A stretch of DNA of 64,000 nucleotides from Photorhabdus akhurstii (GCF_018448925.1 NZ_RCWE01000026.1:1-64000), one strand, 5' to 3'; counted from the first letter of the stretch, positions 43,021 to 52,095 are shown. Notes: generated by a model from the sequence alone, not told the origin. Numbers and translations are program-made.

Positions 43021-44186
43021 GCAACCGTCTGTATGACGGATTTACGCTGGCCTCCATGGGCAGATTGCACGACGAGTCCCGCCGCACATAATTCCAGTAT
43101 GCCCTTGCGTTCGATGTTGATTGCCGCGTTGATATCGCGGTCATGTTCAACTCCGCATTCTGGACATTGCCAGATTCGCTTATTTAACGGCATTTCCGGC
43201 ATTTTGTGACCACAACAGTGACAGGTTTTTGAACTGGCAAACCATTGATCCAGTTTCACCAGATGCACACCTTTCTCTGCGGCCTTGTATTCCAGTTTTG
43301 TGATGAACCCAGACCATCCGGCATCGCCGATAGCACGTGCCAGATGGTGATTTTTCATCATATTTGCTGCTTTCAGTGTCTCCACAATTACCGCTTGGCT
43401 TTCGTCAACAATTTTGTGGGAGAGTTTATGCTGGAAATCAGCACGGGTATTGGCTACCCGTTCATGCACACCCGCAAGCTGTATACGGGCTTTACGACGG
43501 TTCGCACTACCCTTTTTCTTACGGGACAACGCTTTCTGTTTACGTCGCAGGTTGCGGCTGGCATTGATGAGATGGCGGGGATTCGGGGTTTTGTCACCAT
43601 TCGATTTAATGGCGTAGTGCGATAGTCCCATATCAAGACCCGTAACATTTGATATCAATGTTGGTTTCGCTGGCGCTTCTGTCCCGTCATCGCAGAGTAT
43701 TGAAGCATAATATTTCCCCGTTGCGCTGCGGCTCAGCGTGATACTTTTCAATGTGCCCGTAATTTCACGATGTAAACGCGCTTCAATCGGTGAAACTTTC
43801 GGGATCTTGATCGCGCTATCAAGCACTTTAACCCCAACGCAATGATAGCTTGATTGCTTTCCATGCTTACTTTTAAATGCCGGAAAACGCGCTTTCAGTT
43901 TCGGATTAAAAAAATTGGAAAAAGCCACATCAAGATTAATGACCGCCTGCTGTAATGCGATGGAATCATACTCTTTGAGCCATGCATATTTACGGGATTT
44001 TTTCGCGACTGCCAACAGCGGTTTCAGATCTTTACGGGGGCTTAAACTGACACCGTGGCGCTGGTAAGCCTGTTTTTTGATGTGCAGAGCTTTGTTGTAC
44101 GCAAAACGAACTGCACCGAACTGGGCATTGAGAAACTCAGCCTGTTCCGGTGTCGGATAAATGCGTACTTTCGTGGCTCTTAACAT
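43014..44186 (-). CDS. tnpB: IS605-family RNA-guided nuclease TnpB
   Basis: A 390-residue TnpB, the compact ancestor of Cas12, which cuts DNA guided by an RNA made from the element's end. The RuvC triad is complete: Asp185 in GLDMGLSHY, Glu269 in AVIVETLKAANMM, and Asp349 or Asp351 in EHDRDINAAINI. A four-cysteine zinc ribbon (CHCCGHK...CPECG) lies before the last motif. Length is typical and no stop or frameshift is seen, so it should be active. The start at 44186 gives MLRATKVRIYPTPEQ, the usual N-terminus. It is divergent from tnpA, 56 bases away. Confidence 0.94.
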   Translation of the reverse strand: MLRATKVRIYPTPEQAEFLNAQFGAVRFAYNKALHIKKQAYQRHGVSLSPRKDLKPLLAVAKKSRKYAWLKEYDSIALQQAVINLDVAFSNFFNPKLKARFPAFKSKHGKQSSYHCVGVKVLDSAIKIPKVSPIEARLHREITGTLKSITLSRSATGKYYASILCDDGTEAPAKPTLISNVTGLDMGLSHYAIKSNGDKTPNPRHLINASRNLRRKQKALSRKKKGSANRRKARIQLAGVHERVANTRADFQHKLSHKIVDESQAVIVETLKAANMMKNHHLARAIGDAGWSGFITKLEYKAAEKGVHLVKLDQWFASSKTCHCCGHKMPEMPLNKRIWQCPECGVEHDRDINAAINIERKGILELCAAGLVVQSAHGGQRKSVIQTVAA

Positions 44187-44242
44187 AGTCAGCGCTCATT
44201 GATATAATACTTTTATTTTAACAGGTTAGTGGAATATATCAA

Positions 44243-44668
44243 TTGAGTAATCACGATGATTTACTGGAGGGGTTCCTCCGTAAACGGCATAGTGTCAGCA
44301 AACTTGTTGTGCATCTGATTTTTACGACAAAATACCGCCGTAGACTGTTTGATGGACGCATGATAGAACAGTTGCGGCATGCTTTTGCTTCTGCTGCCGC
44401 AAAACTCGAATGTGAAATTATTGAGATGGACGGAGAACCAGACCATGTGCATCTGCTGGTTGCCTATCCGCCAAAACTTGCTGTCAGTGTGATGGTCAAC
44501 AATCTGAAATCCGTGTCGTCGCGTCTGCTGCGCCAGCAAAACACGCATTTACGGATGCAGAGTAAAACGGGGCTTTTATGGTCAAGATCATACTTTGTCT
44601 GTAGCACCGGAGGAGCAACGATTGAAACGCTCAGAGCCTATGTTCAAAGCCAGACAACGCCTGATTGA
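44243..44668 (+). CDS. tnpA: IS200/IS605-family transposase TnpA
   Basis: A 141-residue HUH/Y1 transposase that moves single-stranded DNA. It has the two-histidine motif in EPDHVHLLVAYPP, the catalytic Tyr in LRAYVQSQ near the C-terminus, and the family N-terminal segment SKLVVHLIFTTKYRRRLFDG. The start is TTG at 44243, without a strong ribosome-binding site. The protein appears intact, but the hairpin end it must recognise downstream is split by another insertion sequence. Confidence 0.9.
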   Translation: MSNHDDLLEGFLRKRHSVSKLVVHLIFTTKYRRRLFDGRMIEQLRHAFASAAAKLECEIIEMDGEPDHVHLLVAYPPKLAVSVMVNNLKSVSSRLLRQQNTHLRMQSKTGLLWSRSYFVCSTGGATIETLRAYVQSQTTPD

Positions 44669-44708
44669 TCTTTAAAGCCCTACGGGCTTTTCGCCTTATA
44701 TCCCCGCC

Positions 44709-44715
44709 CGCATTG
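44709..44715. repeat. target-site duplication, left copy
   Basis: CGCATTG immediately outside the left end of the IS1182-type element; the same seven bases lie immediately outside its right end at 46278. Confidence 0.8.
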
Positions 44716-46277
44716 AGGGTGTCGCAAAAGGCCGGCATTGACAATAAACCCACAGAGATTTATTGCCTGTTATTGGGACTGACAACCCATGACAGGCTAA
44801 AAATAACCCATAATATCAGGGCAACGGCCCTTGATAAGTTATACGCTATGGCGTGCAAGGTAAATTCCACTCTGACTGCCGATAAACCTCTGCGCCGAAA
44901 ACGCTCCAACCCCGGGATACCTCGTAAGGCAGAAAATACCGGTTCTACCATGACCTTTCGTTGACTCAATATCCGTTTTGACTCCGGTTGGGTCATACGT
45001 GAACGCAGTTTATCCCGCGCTTCATCTTCCGGGTAACGTTTAATTTTTCTGCCCTTTTTCGCCTGCGTACATTTTTCTTTTTTCAGGCAATCGGCACAAT
45101 TTGCTCCCGTATAAACCCGATGCCCACGGCTCTTTTCAGACGGTTTTACTGTACTCACAAGACGTAACTTGTCATTGGCCGGGCAGAGATAAAGGTCTTT
45201 CTCTGCATGATAAATAAACCGCGATTTTGGGTAGATTTTTCTTTGGCTCTGGTGCTCATTGCCGTCAGGACAGAACAACAGAATTTGATGTTTTTGAGTC
45301 TCAGCAATCACCTCGTCATGAAAATAACCCGCATCCAGTAAGAGGGTTTTGGGGTGACACCCAGATAGCTGATAATGTTGAGCCAATAAATCCGCGATAA
45401 CCCGTGTTTCACTGGCAGGATCGACTGTCTGAGCAACAATGATACGGGCCTCATTGACCAAAACTGAAGGTTTATACGCACTGGAAAATCCCCGTCTCCG
45501 CTTGAGCCGCTGGATCATCGCTTCTGGCTCTATCGGGTTGATACGTCACTGGCTGGCGTCTTTACCGTTTTTTTCACGATTTTCTTGTCGGATTTGTAAG
45601 ACGGCGGCAGACTGTTCCAGTCGCCTGATTTTATCTGCTTTTTGGGGATTGGCGGGGGGCGGTAGTTAAAGCTTTTTTTTCTCGCAAAATCGCTTCCTGA
45701 GTCAGGAGATGATAGTGAGAACACGCCGCTTCTATCACGGTTCCATCCCCCGCCAGACATGAAACACCGGATTGACTGTGATGTAATACGGATGAAGCTA
45801 CCCCGTTAAAAAACGAGCCCGTCAGCGTGGATTGATGTTGATAGATGAAACGTCCAGGGCTGGCGTGATCAGGTGTCATGCCATGACTCACAAAGAGACA
45901 TCCCAAATCCAGACGTGCCAGCCGTTCAAGTCCTCTGAGAGAACTGATCCCTTTCATGATCCCATAAAGCAGAATGCCCATCATGGAACGTGGGGAATAC
46001 GGCGCTCTACCGGATGAGGCGTAATCGCGTTCGAAAGGGGCCCAATCCTGCTCATCAAGGATATCGGAGACAATAAATGCCGTGCGTTCCCCCACTTGCT
46101 TCAAATAGTCATGGAGGGAAAGAGTTCCTTCCAGTACAGTTAGGTGCTGAGCGGTGACAAACTGACGCCCGGTATGAACGGAAGGTGTCAGTTGCCGTAG
46201 GAATTGAGTCATAGAAGGTCTCGTTTGGAATATTAACCCAGAGCTTAACTGATAAGGGTTAACTTTTGCGACACCCT
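44716..46277. mobile_element. IS1182-family insertion sequence, 1562 bp
   Basis: Bounded by perfect 15-bp inverted ends: AGGGTGTCGCAAAAG at 44716-44730 and CTTTTGCGACACCCT at 46263-46277. Both ends are flanked by the direct repeat CGCATTG. It contains one transposase gene on the minus strand, broken by frameshifts. It sits in the loop of the terminal hairpin of the IS605-type element. Confidence 0.92.
44760..46212 (-). pseudogene. IS1182-type transposase, frameshifted
   Basis: The DDE transposase is split over three frames. The N-terminal part (46212 down to about 45665) holds the DUF772-like domain (FERDYASSGRAPYSPRSMMGILLYGIMKG) and the first Asp in LAGDGTVIEA. A middle piece of about 50 residues continues in a second frame, joined at a run of eight A/T near 45671-45678. 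The C-terminal part (about 45540 down to 44760) holds the second Asp in LLLDAGYFHDE and the Glu in KVMVEPVFSALRG. Two frame changes make it almost certainly inactive. The middle region may also be shortened. Confidence 0.88.
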
Positions 46278-46284
46278 CGCATTG
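46278..46284. repeat. target-site duplication, right copy
   Basis: CGCATTG directly after the right inverted end, matching 44709-44715. Confidence 0.8.
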
Positions 46285-46395
46285 GGCGAGGGTTTACGGC
46301 GGATTTTGCTAAGACCAACGTGATCTTCCTGAGCAGTACGACAGGAAGATCATGAATAAAGAAATGATCAGTTTTTCTTTTGGAGAAAAGCGTAC

Positions 46396-47925
46396 TTATT
46401 TAGAGCTTGTTTTTATGCTGCCATCCGCGTTAACTGTTGCCCGACTTCCGCCGTACAGATCTTTCCTGAAAGTAGAGTAATCTGTGTGGACATCATCACG
46501 GCCTTCTAATTCTGCCAATATTTCTTGGCTGGATACGCTAAACCCTTTGGCATGGATAGGAGAAGAAAAGGGTTCGGTATAGAGATTCAATCCCCACTGA
46601 GGCGCTAAACCGTGGTTAGCCGCGCCTAAATTAACTTCAATCATAGAGTGGTGATTATCATCAACCAGATAACCCGTTGCCAGCCATCGAGTCAGTTCTT
46701 TCATTTCCCGATCCCCACGTTGAATGGATTGCTCTGGTGATTCACCGTTAGTAGGCGTACCTAAAGCAAGATCATTTTTCAGACCGGCGCCCAACAACCT
46801 GGCCGCAGTAATAAAACGATCCGTAGTACCCGAAGGTGCAGCGACAGTTGGCAAATTGTGCAAAGCGGCATCCTTGGAAAATCCTGTATTTTCTTTCACA
46901 TTCCAGACAGAAAAACCGTTACCACGTTGTACGATAATGTTTTCCTTAGCTAACTCTTGATGTGCTTTGATAGGTTCTGAACGACCAAATTGATAGTCAG
47001 TTCTGTCCAGCCGGTTGCGAGGATTTAAACTGGCAAACGCCAGCTCTCGGTTGGTCAGACGATTATCGGCCTCAAGTGAAGCGGCGGTTGACCAGACACT
47101 ATCCTTATCAGGCGCTGCTGTTCTGAAATCATTTTGGACTTTTGTAAGGCTATTGCCGGCCAGAGCCGGGTTACTGATAACTTCTTGCCCGTCTTTCTGT
47201 TTAGTCACCTGATATAATTCGGGATTTTCAGAGGCATTAAGTTTATTTTCATTTTTAAAAGTGTAGAGATTCAATTGATCAGGTAAGGGCTTTTCCTTAG
47301 TGGAACCGCGGGCAGGTGCAAAATTTTTACTTTCTAAGTAACCAATATCAATTATATCCTTGAATTCTGATTTCAATTCAGGTGATGAATAAATTTTCTC
47401 CAGAGTGTCCCGGAAATAAGCTGAGTTAGTGAGATCATAATAAGCAGTGGCCTTCTCCCTCAATGTTAGCGGTTCTGTATCTGCCCTATCAGGTCTTACA
47501 CCATTCTGCCGTGCTTCACTAATGATTCGAGTAAATCCACCTGCGCCAAGTTGACCGACAATACTAAAACCGGGCTTATCTCCGGTATAGGCATTAAGCA
47601 TTTTAGTAACTGCTGTTAACTCATTACCCTCCGCCCGAACAAAAAGTTTCACCAGATTGGACAAGAGAGAATCAACTGTTTTATGGGCGGCAGTGCTTTC
47701 GCTGGCTAAACGAGAAATATTAGTTTCAATTTGCTTGTTAGTTACGACGGATTTTTCATTCCAACGTGTGATAACCGAGGTTGGCGCTGTCAGTGGATTA
47801 TCAATGGTATTATTTAATAATGGCTCGCAGCAATGGCTAGTTTTATCTGTTGCCGTTGGTTGATGCAATTCAGTTTGATGAATATCGATTCTGGTGTTAG
47901 CTCTCTGTATTGAAAAATCTGGCAT
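46396..47925 (-). CDS. putative type III secretion effector
   Basis: A 509-residue hydrophilic protein I cannot assign to a family. The first 60 residues are rich in Ser, Thr, Asn and Gln with no signal peptide or membrane segment, like type III secretion leaders. The rest is mixed alpha/beta; the most distinctive part is near the C-terminus (TRWLATGYLVDDNHHSMIEVNLG, then ANHGLAPQWGLNLYTEPF). The only cysteines are a pair near residue 33, so a Cys-protease mechanism is unlikely. A GGAG lies before the ATG. The gene directly upstream encodes a CesT-like secretion chaperone, 69 bases away in the same direction: the classic chaperone-effector order. It is next to the insertion sequences. Effector status is inferred from this context. 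Confidence 0.65.
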   Translation of the reverse strand: MPDFSIQRANTRIDIHQTELHQPTATDKTSHCCEPLLNNTIDNPLTAPTSVITRWNEKSVVTNKQIETNISRLASESTAAHKTVDSLLSNLVKLFVRAEGNELTAVTKMLNAYTGDKPGFSIVGQLGAGGFTRIISEARQNGVRPDRADTEPLTLREKATAYYDLTNSAYFRDTLEKIYSSPELKSEFKDIIDIGYLESKNFAPARGSTKEKPLPDQLNLYTFKNENKLNASENPELYQVTKQKDGQEVISNPALAGNSLTKVQNDFRTAAPDKDSVWSTAASLEADNRLTNRELAFASLNPRNRLDRTDYQFGRSEPIKAHQELAKENIIVQRGNGFSVWNVKENTGFSKDAALHNLPTVAAPSGTTDRFITAARLLGAGLKNDLALGTPTNGESPEQSIQRGDREMKELTRWLATGYLVDDNHHSMIEVNLGAANHGLAPQWGLNLYTEPFSSPIHAKGFSVSSQEILAELEGRDDVHTDYSTFRKDLYGGSRATVNADGSIKTSSK

Positions 47926-47994
47926 ATTTTTTCTCCGTTATTTTATTCTATTTTCTGTTGTGAACCCTTTGAATTTACAGTCTGAAAAAACGTG

Positions 47995-48408
47995 TCAAAC
48001 AAAAATATCGTGGGCCGAAGCGGAAGTGGTGGTTTTAGTTTCTGGAAAAGGAAGTTCAGCTCTTATTTTTTGCAGGTTTCCCAGAATATTAGCCAAGTCA
48101 GTAGCATCGATTCGTTCTATATCTTGTAATAAACAGAGACGAATAGTTTGCGTTGGCTGATGTAATGCAAGCCATGCTCCTCCAAGCATATTTATATTAC
48201 TGTTTAATGAGAGCCAAAATTCCGCATCACTATTAACAAACGGAGCCACTGTATGATGGAAAGTCAGCATCGATCCTGTTGAATCTACTTCTAACCACCA
48301 GGGGCCATAATCACCAATGTTCAATTGCACTGCGCCGGTGGAAAGATTCAACATAATGTTGGTTTGAGCGGCAAAATCTGCGCATAATTTTTCTAATTTG
48401 GACATCAA
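47995..48408 (-). CDS. CesT/SycE-like type III secretion chaperone
   Basis: A 137-residue acidic protein with the pattern of class I type III chaperones. It opens with an N-terminal helix (KLEKLCADFAAQTNI). A beta-rich middle carries NIGDYGPWWLEVD, LTFHHTVAPF and WLSLNSNINMLGGAWLALHQPTQTIRLCLL. A C-terminal helix follows (DATDLANILGNLQKIRAELP). Such chaperones dimerise and hold the N-terminus of one effector for secretion. The partner is almost certainly the 509-residue gene that follows. Assignment rests on size, pattern and context rather than close identity to a named protein. Confidence 0.72.
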   Translation of the reverse strand: MMSKLEKLCADFAAQTNIMLNLSTGAVQLNIGDYGPWWLEVDSTGSMLTFHHTVAPFVNSDAEFWLSLNSNINMLGGAWLALHQPTQTIRLCLLQDIERIDATDLANILGNLQKIRAELPFPETKTTTSASAHDIFV

Positions 48409-48454
48409 TAAATCTCATCAAAAAAATTAACAGTAAAATATTGCCACAAATTAT

Positions 48455-48649
48455 GTGGCAGGAGCGTGGGATCGTCTATCAAAAATAGGCAATGATATTG
48501 TAGGAATTAATCAGATAGATGGGTTCTTAGTCGGATGTCAACATACGGTGAGGGTTGGTTTTTATGAAGAATGTGGTGATAAACCTGACGGAGTAAAGCG
48601 ACATGCTAATACTGAATTCGGCGATGATTTCCGAGTCCTGGTAGATTAA
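48455..48649 (+). other. short open frame of unknown status
   Basis: A 64-codon frame, divergent from the chaperone gene, reading as a soluble sequence with three cysteines (GCQHTVRVGFYEECGDKPDG). Its base composition is closer to coding DNA than the very AT-rich bases around it. ATG, GTG or neighbouring codons could start it, but no clear ribosome-binding site is seen. It could be a small gene or the remnant of a larger one; I do not recognise it. Confidence 0.25.
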
Positions 48650-49217
48650 GGAGCTAGTTCGGACATATTGCGTAATGATTATTTTATATGATGATTATGG
48701 CAAGAATATGGAAGTGTCAGGCATTGCTATTATATAGATTATAAATTATTGACATAATATTTATGTCAATAATAAAGTGCTGATATATTATCACTTGATC
48801 TTCTTCGCTATTTTTGTTTTGGATAGACAGGCTGTTTTTATTATTTAATTCATTAAGGATAAAATTTAATGATTAATCATGACAATTAGTATGGATAATT
48901 TTTTCCCTATGTAAATCAAACTATTATTTCTTCTGTTTTGTGGTGATAATAACTTCATATCAGGATAATGAGTTTTTGGTTTTTATTTTTTGTGGATTTA
49001 GTATTTGTGAAATTAAATAAATCAATGATCTGCATTGTTATTTGGTTGCCATTTTTTACCTTATGTTTTTCATAATGATATTCGTTTTGCATTTATTGAA
49101 TTTTATTACAATTACAGACTTGAGTGAATGAATTTTCTCTCCCACTATTATTGATGTATCGACCTAATAATAAGTGTCGAATTAATATTCCAGAATAAAA
49201 AGAGGGAGATAATAATT
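48650..49217. other. AT-rich gap upstream of the lipase gene
   Basis: About 570 very AT-rich bases with no gene seen. It should hold the lipase promoter. Such composition is typical of H-NS-silenced acquired DNA, which is an inference here. Confidence 0.5.
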
Positions 49218-51095
49218 ATGAGCGAATTATGCCCAGGTGACATTATTGATAGCCAAAAAACTACAGAAAATTGGGTGGAGTTCCAATTAGTTGATGAACA
49301 AGGTAATCCATTAGTGAATATGCCTTATCGTCTGATAAGTAGCGGGAGGTTCCGAGATGAACGCAAAGGTGTGACTAATAATCAAGGATTGATTAGGGAA
49401 GAAAACTTATCACCTGATGCTGTGACGTTATATATCAGCGCTCAACCATTAGCTGATGAAATGGAACAACGTCCATTACGGGAAAAACGCAGTATTAGGG
49501 CGTCAGTTGTCAAACCCAAAGCAGAAACGGAAGGTCATCAACACCATTATGTGACGATTGGACAGATAAGTGATGGCTTGCCTGTCATTGATAAATGGAT
49601 AGAAGAGAAACCGCCACGCTATCATTTCCCGGATTCGGTACCGAAAGGTTTTCGTGTTCTCTCAACAAACTGCCGGTATGTTTTGGAAGTATGTCCGTTT
49701 CGTGCGTGGGTACTATTGTTACATCATCAGAAAGATTATTCCCTGGTGAATGCTTATAATTTGGCACTAATGGGATTACTGTCATATTTTGATGATAATG
49801 TCGATATAGCTGGTTCTATTACTCATTTTTTTAACCGACAGATGCTGGATATATCTCAATTGCCTGGTAAGGTGGAAAAAATAGCGCGTACTCCCATTGT
49901 TTATGATGTGCCATTTAGTGAACGTTACACTGATGTTGTATTTATTGATTCAAAAGCAGGTGAAAGCGGGATAGGAGATACGGAATTATTTTATGCAGCT
50001 AACCAACAGGATATTATTATCAGTTGGAGGGGGACGGCGAGTGTTGATGACGCCATTACTGATATTATGTATCAACCATTGAAATTGGGGTGTGAACCAG
50101 ATGGGGTATGCAGTGGTTTTATTAATAATGGTAAAGTTCATAGGGGATTTTGGGAGGCATTTAATCTTATTGGTCAGTTAAAAGTTCCCGGTTCTGATGA
50201 AAATATGTTTGATAAAATTATTAATTTAGCTAAAAACCGAAACGTATTTGTTTGTGGACATAGTTTAGGTGGTGCTTTAGGGTTATTGCATAGTGCCCAA
50301 CTGAAAGAATATCATCCTTGCTTGTATAGCTATGGGATGCCTCGGACATTAACCCGCAGCGCGGTACAAGAATTGGAAAATATGACACATTACCGTCATG
50401 TGAATGAAAATGATTTGGTTCCCTCTATGCCCCCGGAAAAAGATTTGGATAACTGGCTTTATAATTATTGGGGACCATTGGGTTATCTATTTAGTGCTAT
50501 TGAATTGTTGGGTTTGACGAAAGGTCAGGAGGTTTTTTTACATCATGGAGAAATAGTTCATTTTTATAAGGCTGATCTTATTATTGAGACTTTAAAACAG
50601 GATGATTCAAACAACTTTATACGGCTTACAGAGGTATTGCCTGTCATGGCAAAATTGTATTTGATTCCGTCACTGAATCATGAAACTGAAGATAATATGA
50701 AGATGGCATCGGAGATTCAAAAGGAATTTTTTAAACATATAAGTAGTGCTGATAGGGATAAGTGGTTCCCACGTAATGCAAATCCGACCTTAAAATATGC
50801 TTTAGGTGTCCCTGATCACCGTATGCTAAACTATATTCATTACATTGGTGATAGAATTGCAGAATTGTTTTCTCCCGATAAATATTATTTTTATCAAGAA
50901 CAGAGACAATTATTTGAAAAAACAATGAATGAAAGGAATGATATTATTCCTGATATTCGGCAACGCAATACGCTGTTTTTGAATATGGATAACCAATTAG
51001 AGCTAGCACTTATTGATACTCTGCAAGATAAACGCGATATTTTGGCCTTAACACGTTATACCAATATTGCTACGCGGATTGAGAAAGAATTATGA
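49218..51095 (+). CDS. class 3 lipase, candidate type VI lipase effector
   Basis: A 625-residue protein without a signal peptide. An N-terminal domain (about residues 15-80: WVEFQLVDEQGNPLVNMPYRLIS...GVTNNQGLI) resembles the beta-sandwich leaders attached to type VI cargo. The central alpha/beta-hydrolase of the Lipase_3 family follows, with ISWRGTASVDDAITDIM and the nucleophile elbow GHSLGG (Ser349). A likely Asp is in NENDLVPSMP (about residue 397) and a His in the FLHHGEIVHFY segment (about 440). The C-terminal 170 residues are unassigned. Leader, lipase class and absence of a secretion signal fit the Tle2-like phospholipase effectors, or the Pdl lipases of Photorhabdus. No immunity gene is recognised beside it. 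A GAGGGAG precedes the ATG. Confidence 0.8.
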   Translation: MSELCPGDIIDSQKTTENWVEFQLVDEQGNPLVNMPYRLISSGRFRDERKGVTNNQGLIREENLSPDAVTLYISAQPLADEMEQRPLREKRSIRASVVKPKAETEGHQHHYVTIGQISDGLPVIDKWIEEKPPRYHFPDSVPKGFRVLSTNCRYVLEVCPFRAWVLLLHHQKDYSLVNAYNLALMGLLSYFDDNVDIAGSITHFFNRQMLDISQLPGKVEKIARTPIVYDVPFSERYTDVVFIDSKAGESGIGDTELFYAANQQDIIISWRGTASVDDAITDIMYQPLKLGCEPDGVCSGFINNGKVHRGFWEAFNLIGQLKVPGSDENMFDKIINLAKNRNVFVCGHSLGGALGLLHSAQLKEYHPCLYSYGMPRTLTRSAVQELENMTHYRHVNENDLVPSMPPEKDLDNWLYNYWGPLGYLFSAIELLGLTKGQEVFLHHGEIVHFYKADLIIETLKQDDSNNFIRLTEVLPVMAKLYLIPSLNHETEDNMKMASEIQKEFFKHISSADRDKWFPRNANPTLKYALGVPDHRMLNYIHYIGDRIAELFSPDKYYFYQEQRQLFEKTMNERNDIIPDIRQRNTLFLNMDNQLELALIDTLQDKRDILALTRYTNIATRIEKEL

Positions 51096-51452
51096 TGAAA
51101 CAGAGGTCAATAAATTAAATATTAAGATTAATGAATTGAAATTTATAACCAAATAAATAGAACGCCAGAAAATAATGCCGCCATAATGAGGAATATGGAC
51201 GGACGACGGTTTGAATTTCTCTTTTCTAATTTTCAGGGTTGATAAGATGAAGCTGTCAACCCTGTTATCATTACCAGTAAAAACCTTATCAGACTACAGT
51301 TTCTTTACAGTTCTATTTCAAGTTTAGCGAAAAGGTTGCATGAGCCGTCTGAAACGAATAACTTCGTAGGGTCCCTATCGATTTGGTTGTTTTGAGTAGA
51401 ATAAACATTTTGTAGATTTACAAGTTCTTGCTAATAAAAAAGGTTTTTGAAG
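51096..51452. other. gap between the lipase gene and yfcD, with hairpin
   Basis: No gene seen. A 9-bp perfect stem (CAGGGTTGA / TCAACCCTG, 51234-51264, 13-base loop) may end the lipase transcript, though no T-run follows. The yfcD promoter should lie after it. Confidence 0.5.
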
Positions 51453-51995
51453 ATGGAACAAGAGAATGTAGTGAGTGTTGAGTGGATCGATATCGTTAAT
51501 GAAAATAATGAAGTCATTGCTCAGGCTACGCGTCGACAAATGCGTGCCCAACGTTTACGACACCGTGCGACTTATATCGTTGTTCACAACGGCATGGGAA
51601 AGATTTTGGTTCAACATCGTACAATAACTAAAGATTTTTATCCGGGAAAGCTGGATGCGACCGCAGGCGGTGTTGTGATGGCGGGTGAAAATATGTTGGA
51701 TTCTGCCCGGCGTGAAGCAGAAGAAGAGTTAGGTATTGCCGGTGTACCTTTTGCAGAACATGGTAGTTTTTATTATGAAGCAGAAGATTGCCGTATTTGT
51801 GGCGCATTATTCAGTTGCATCAGTCATGGTCCGTTTGCTTTACAGGAAGCGGAAATTGATGATGTGTGCTGGTTGACGCCGGAGGAGATAACCGCTCGCT
51901 GTGATGAATTCACCCCTGATTCGCTGAAAGCGCTTTCTCTGTGGCTGACACGTAATAACGATTTTGATGCAATTATTGTCAATAGAAAAAAATGA
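51453..51995 (+). CDS. yfcD: NUDIX hydrolase YfcD
   Basis: A 180-residue NUDIX-fold protein closely matching E. coli YfcD; such proteins hydrolyse nucleoside diphosphates linked to other groups. The substrate is not known, and the sequence also resembles isopentenyl-diphosphate isomerases. The NUDIX box is complete: [24 protein letters not shown] at about residues 69-92, with the REAxEELG core. I start at ATG 51453 (MEQENVV), matching E. coli; a TTG two codons earlier is unlikely. A second, partial copy of its 3' end lies at 57273-57350. Confidence 0.93.
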   Translation: MEQENVVSVEWIDIVNENNEVIAQATRRQMRAQRLRHRATYIVVHNGMGKILVQHRTITKDFYPGKLDATAGGVVMAGENMLDSARREAEEELGIAGVPFAEHGSFYYEAEDCRICGALFSCISHGPFALQEAEIDDVCWLTPEEITARCDEFTPDSLKALSLWLTRNNDFDAIIVNRKK

Positions 51996-52070
51996 GAATA
52001 GTCCAAAAAGAATTTCCAATTAATCTGAGTAAAAATTAATGAGGTTGTACGTTCTTATTGATGAAATGCG

Positions 52071-52095
52071 GGAGGATGGCTGGCGGCCATCCTCC
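52071..52095. terminator. GC-rich hairpin between yfcD and a convergent regulator gene
   Basis: A perfect 10-bp stem (GGAGGATGGC / GCCATCCTCC) with a 5-base loop in the gap between two convergent genes. No T-run directly follows, so bidirectional termination is plausible, not certain. Confidence 0.55.

Larger units (their letters stand above)
42950..46300. mobile_element. IS605-type element interrupted by an IS1182-type element
   Basis: An IS200/IS605-family element with tnpB (minus) and tnpA (plus) facing away from each other, the IS605 arrangement. Both ends carry similar short hairpins: CCGCCC-TGTC-GGGCG at 42986-42999 beyond tnpB, and CCGCCC-GCATT-GGGCG beyond tnpA. The second is now split, with CCGCCC at 44705 and GGGCG at 46284, because a 1562-bp IS1182-type element lies in its loop. 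Outer boundaries are approximate, since this family leaves no inverted repeats or target duplication. Confidence 0.85.

Noticed and set aside
42269-43150. Extended yfcG reading 293 codons
   Set aside because: The extra N-terminus would be translated from the insertion-sequence end; the ATG at 42889 has a GGAGG and gives the family length.
43245-43648. Frames of 60-126 codons opposite tnpB
   Set aside because: Shadows of the intact tnpB gene.
44216-44242. Possible shared promoter-operator between tnpB and tnpA
   Set aside because: The gap is short and AT-rich but has no motif I can support.
44665-44964. 99-codon plus-strand frame after tnpA
   Set aside because: It crosses the junction of two insertion sequences and is antisense to the IS1182-type transposase.
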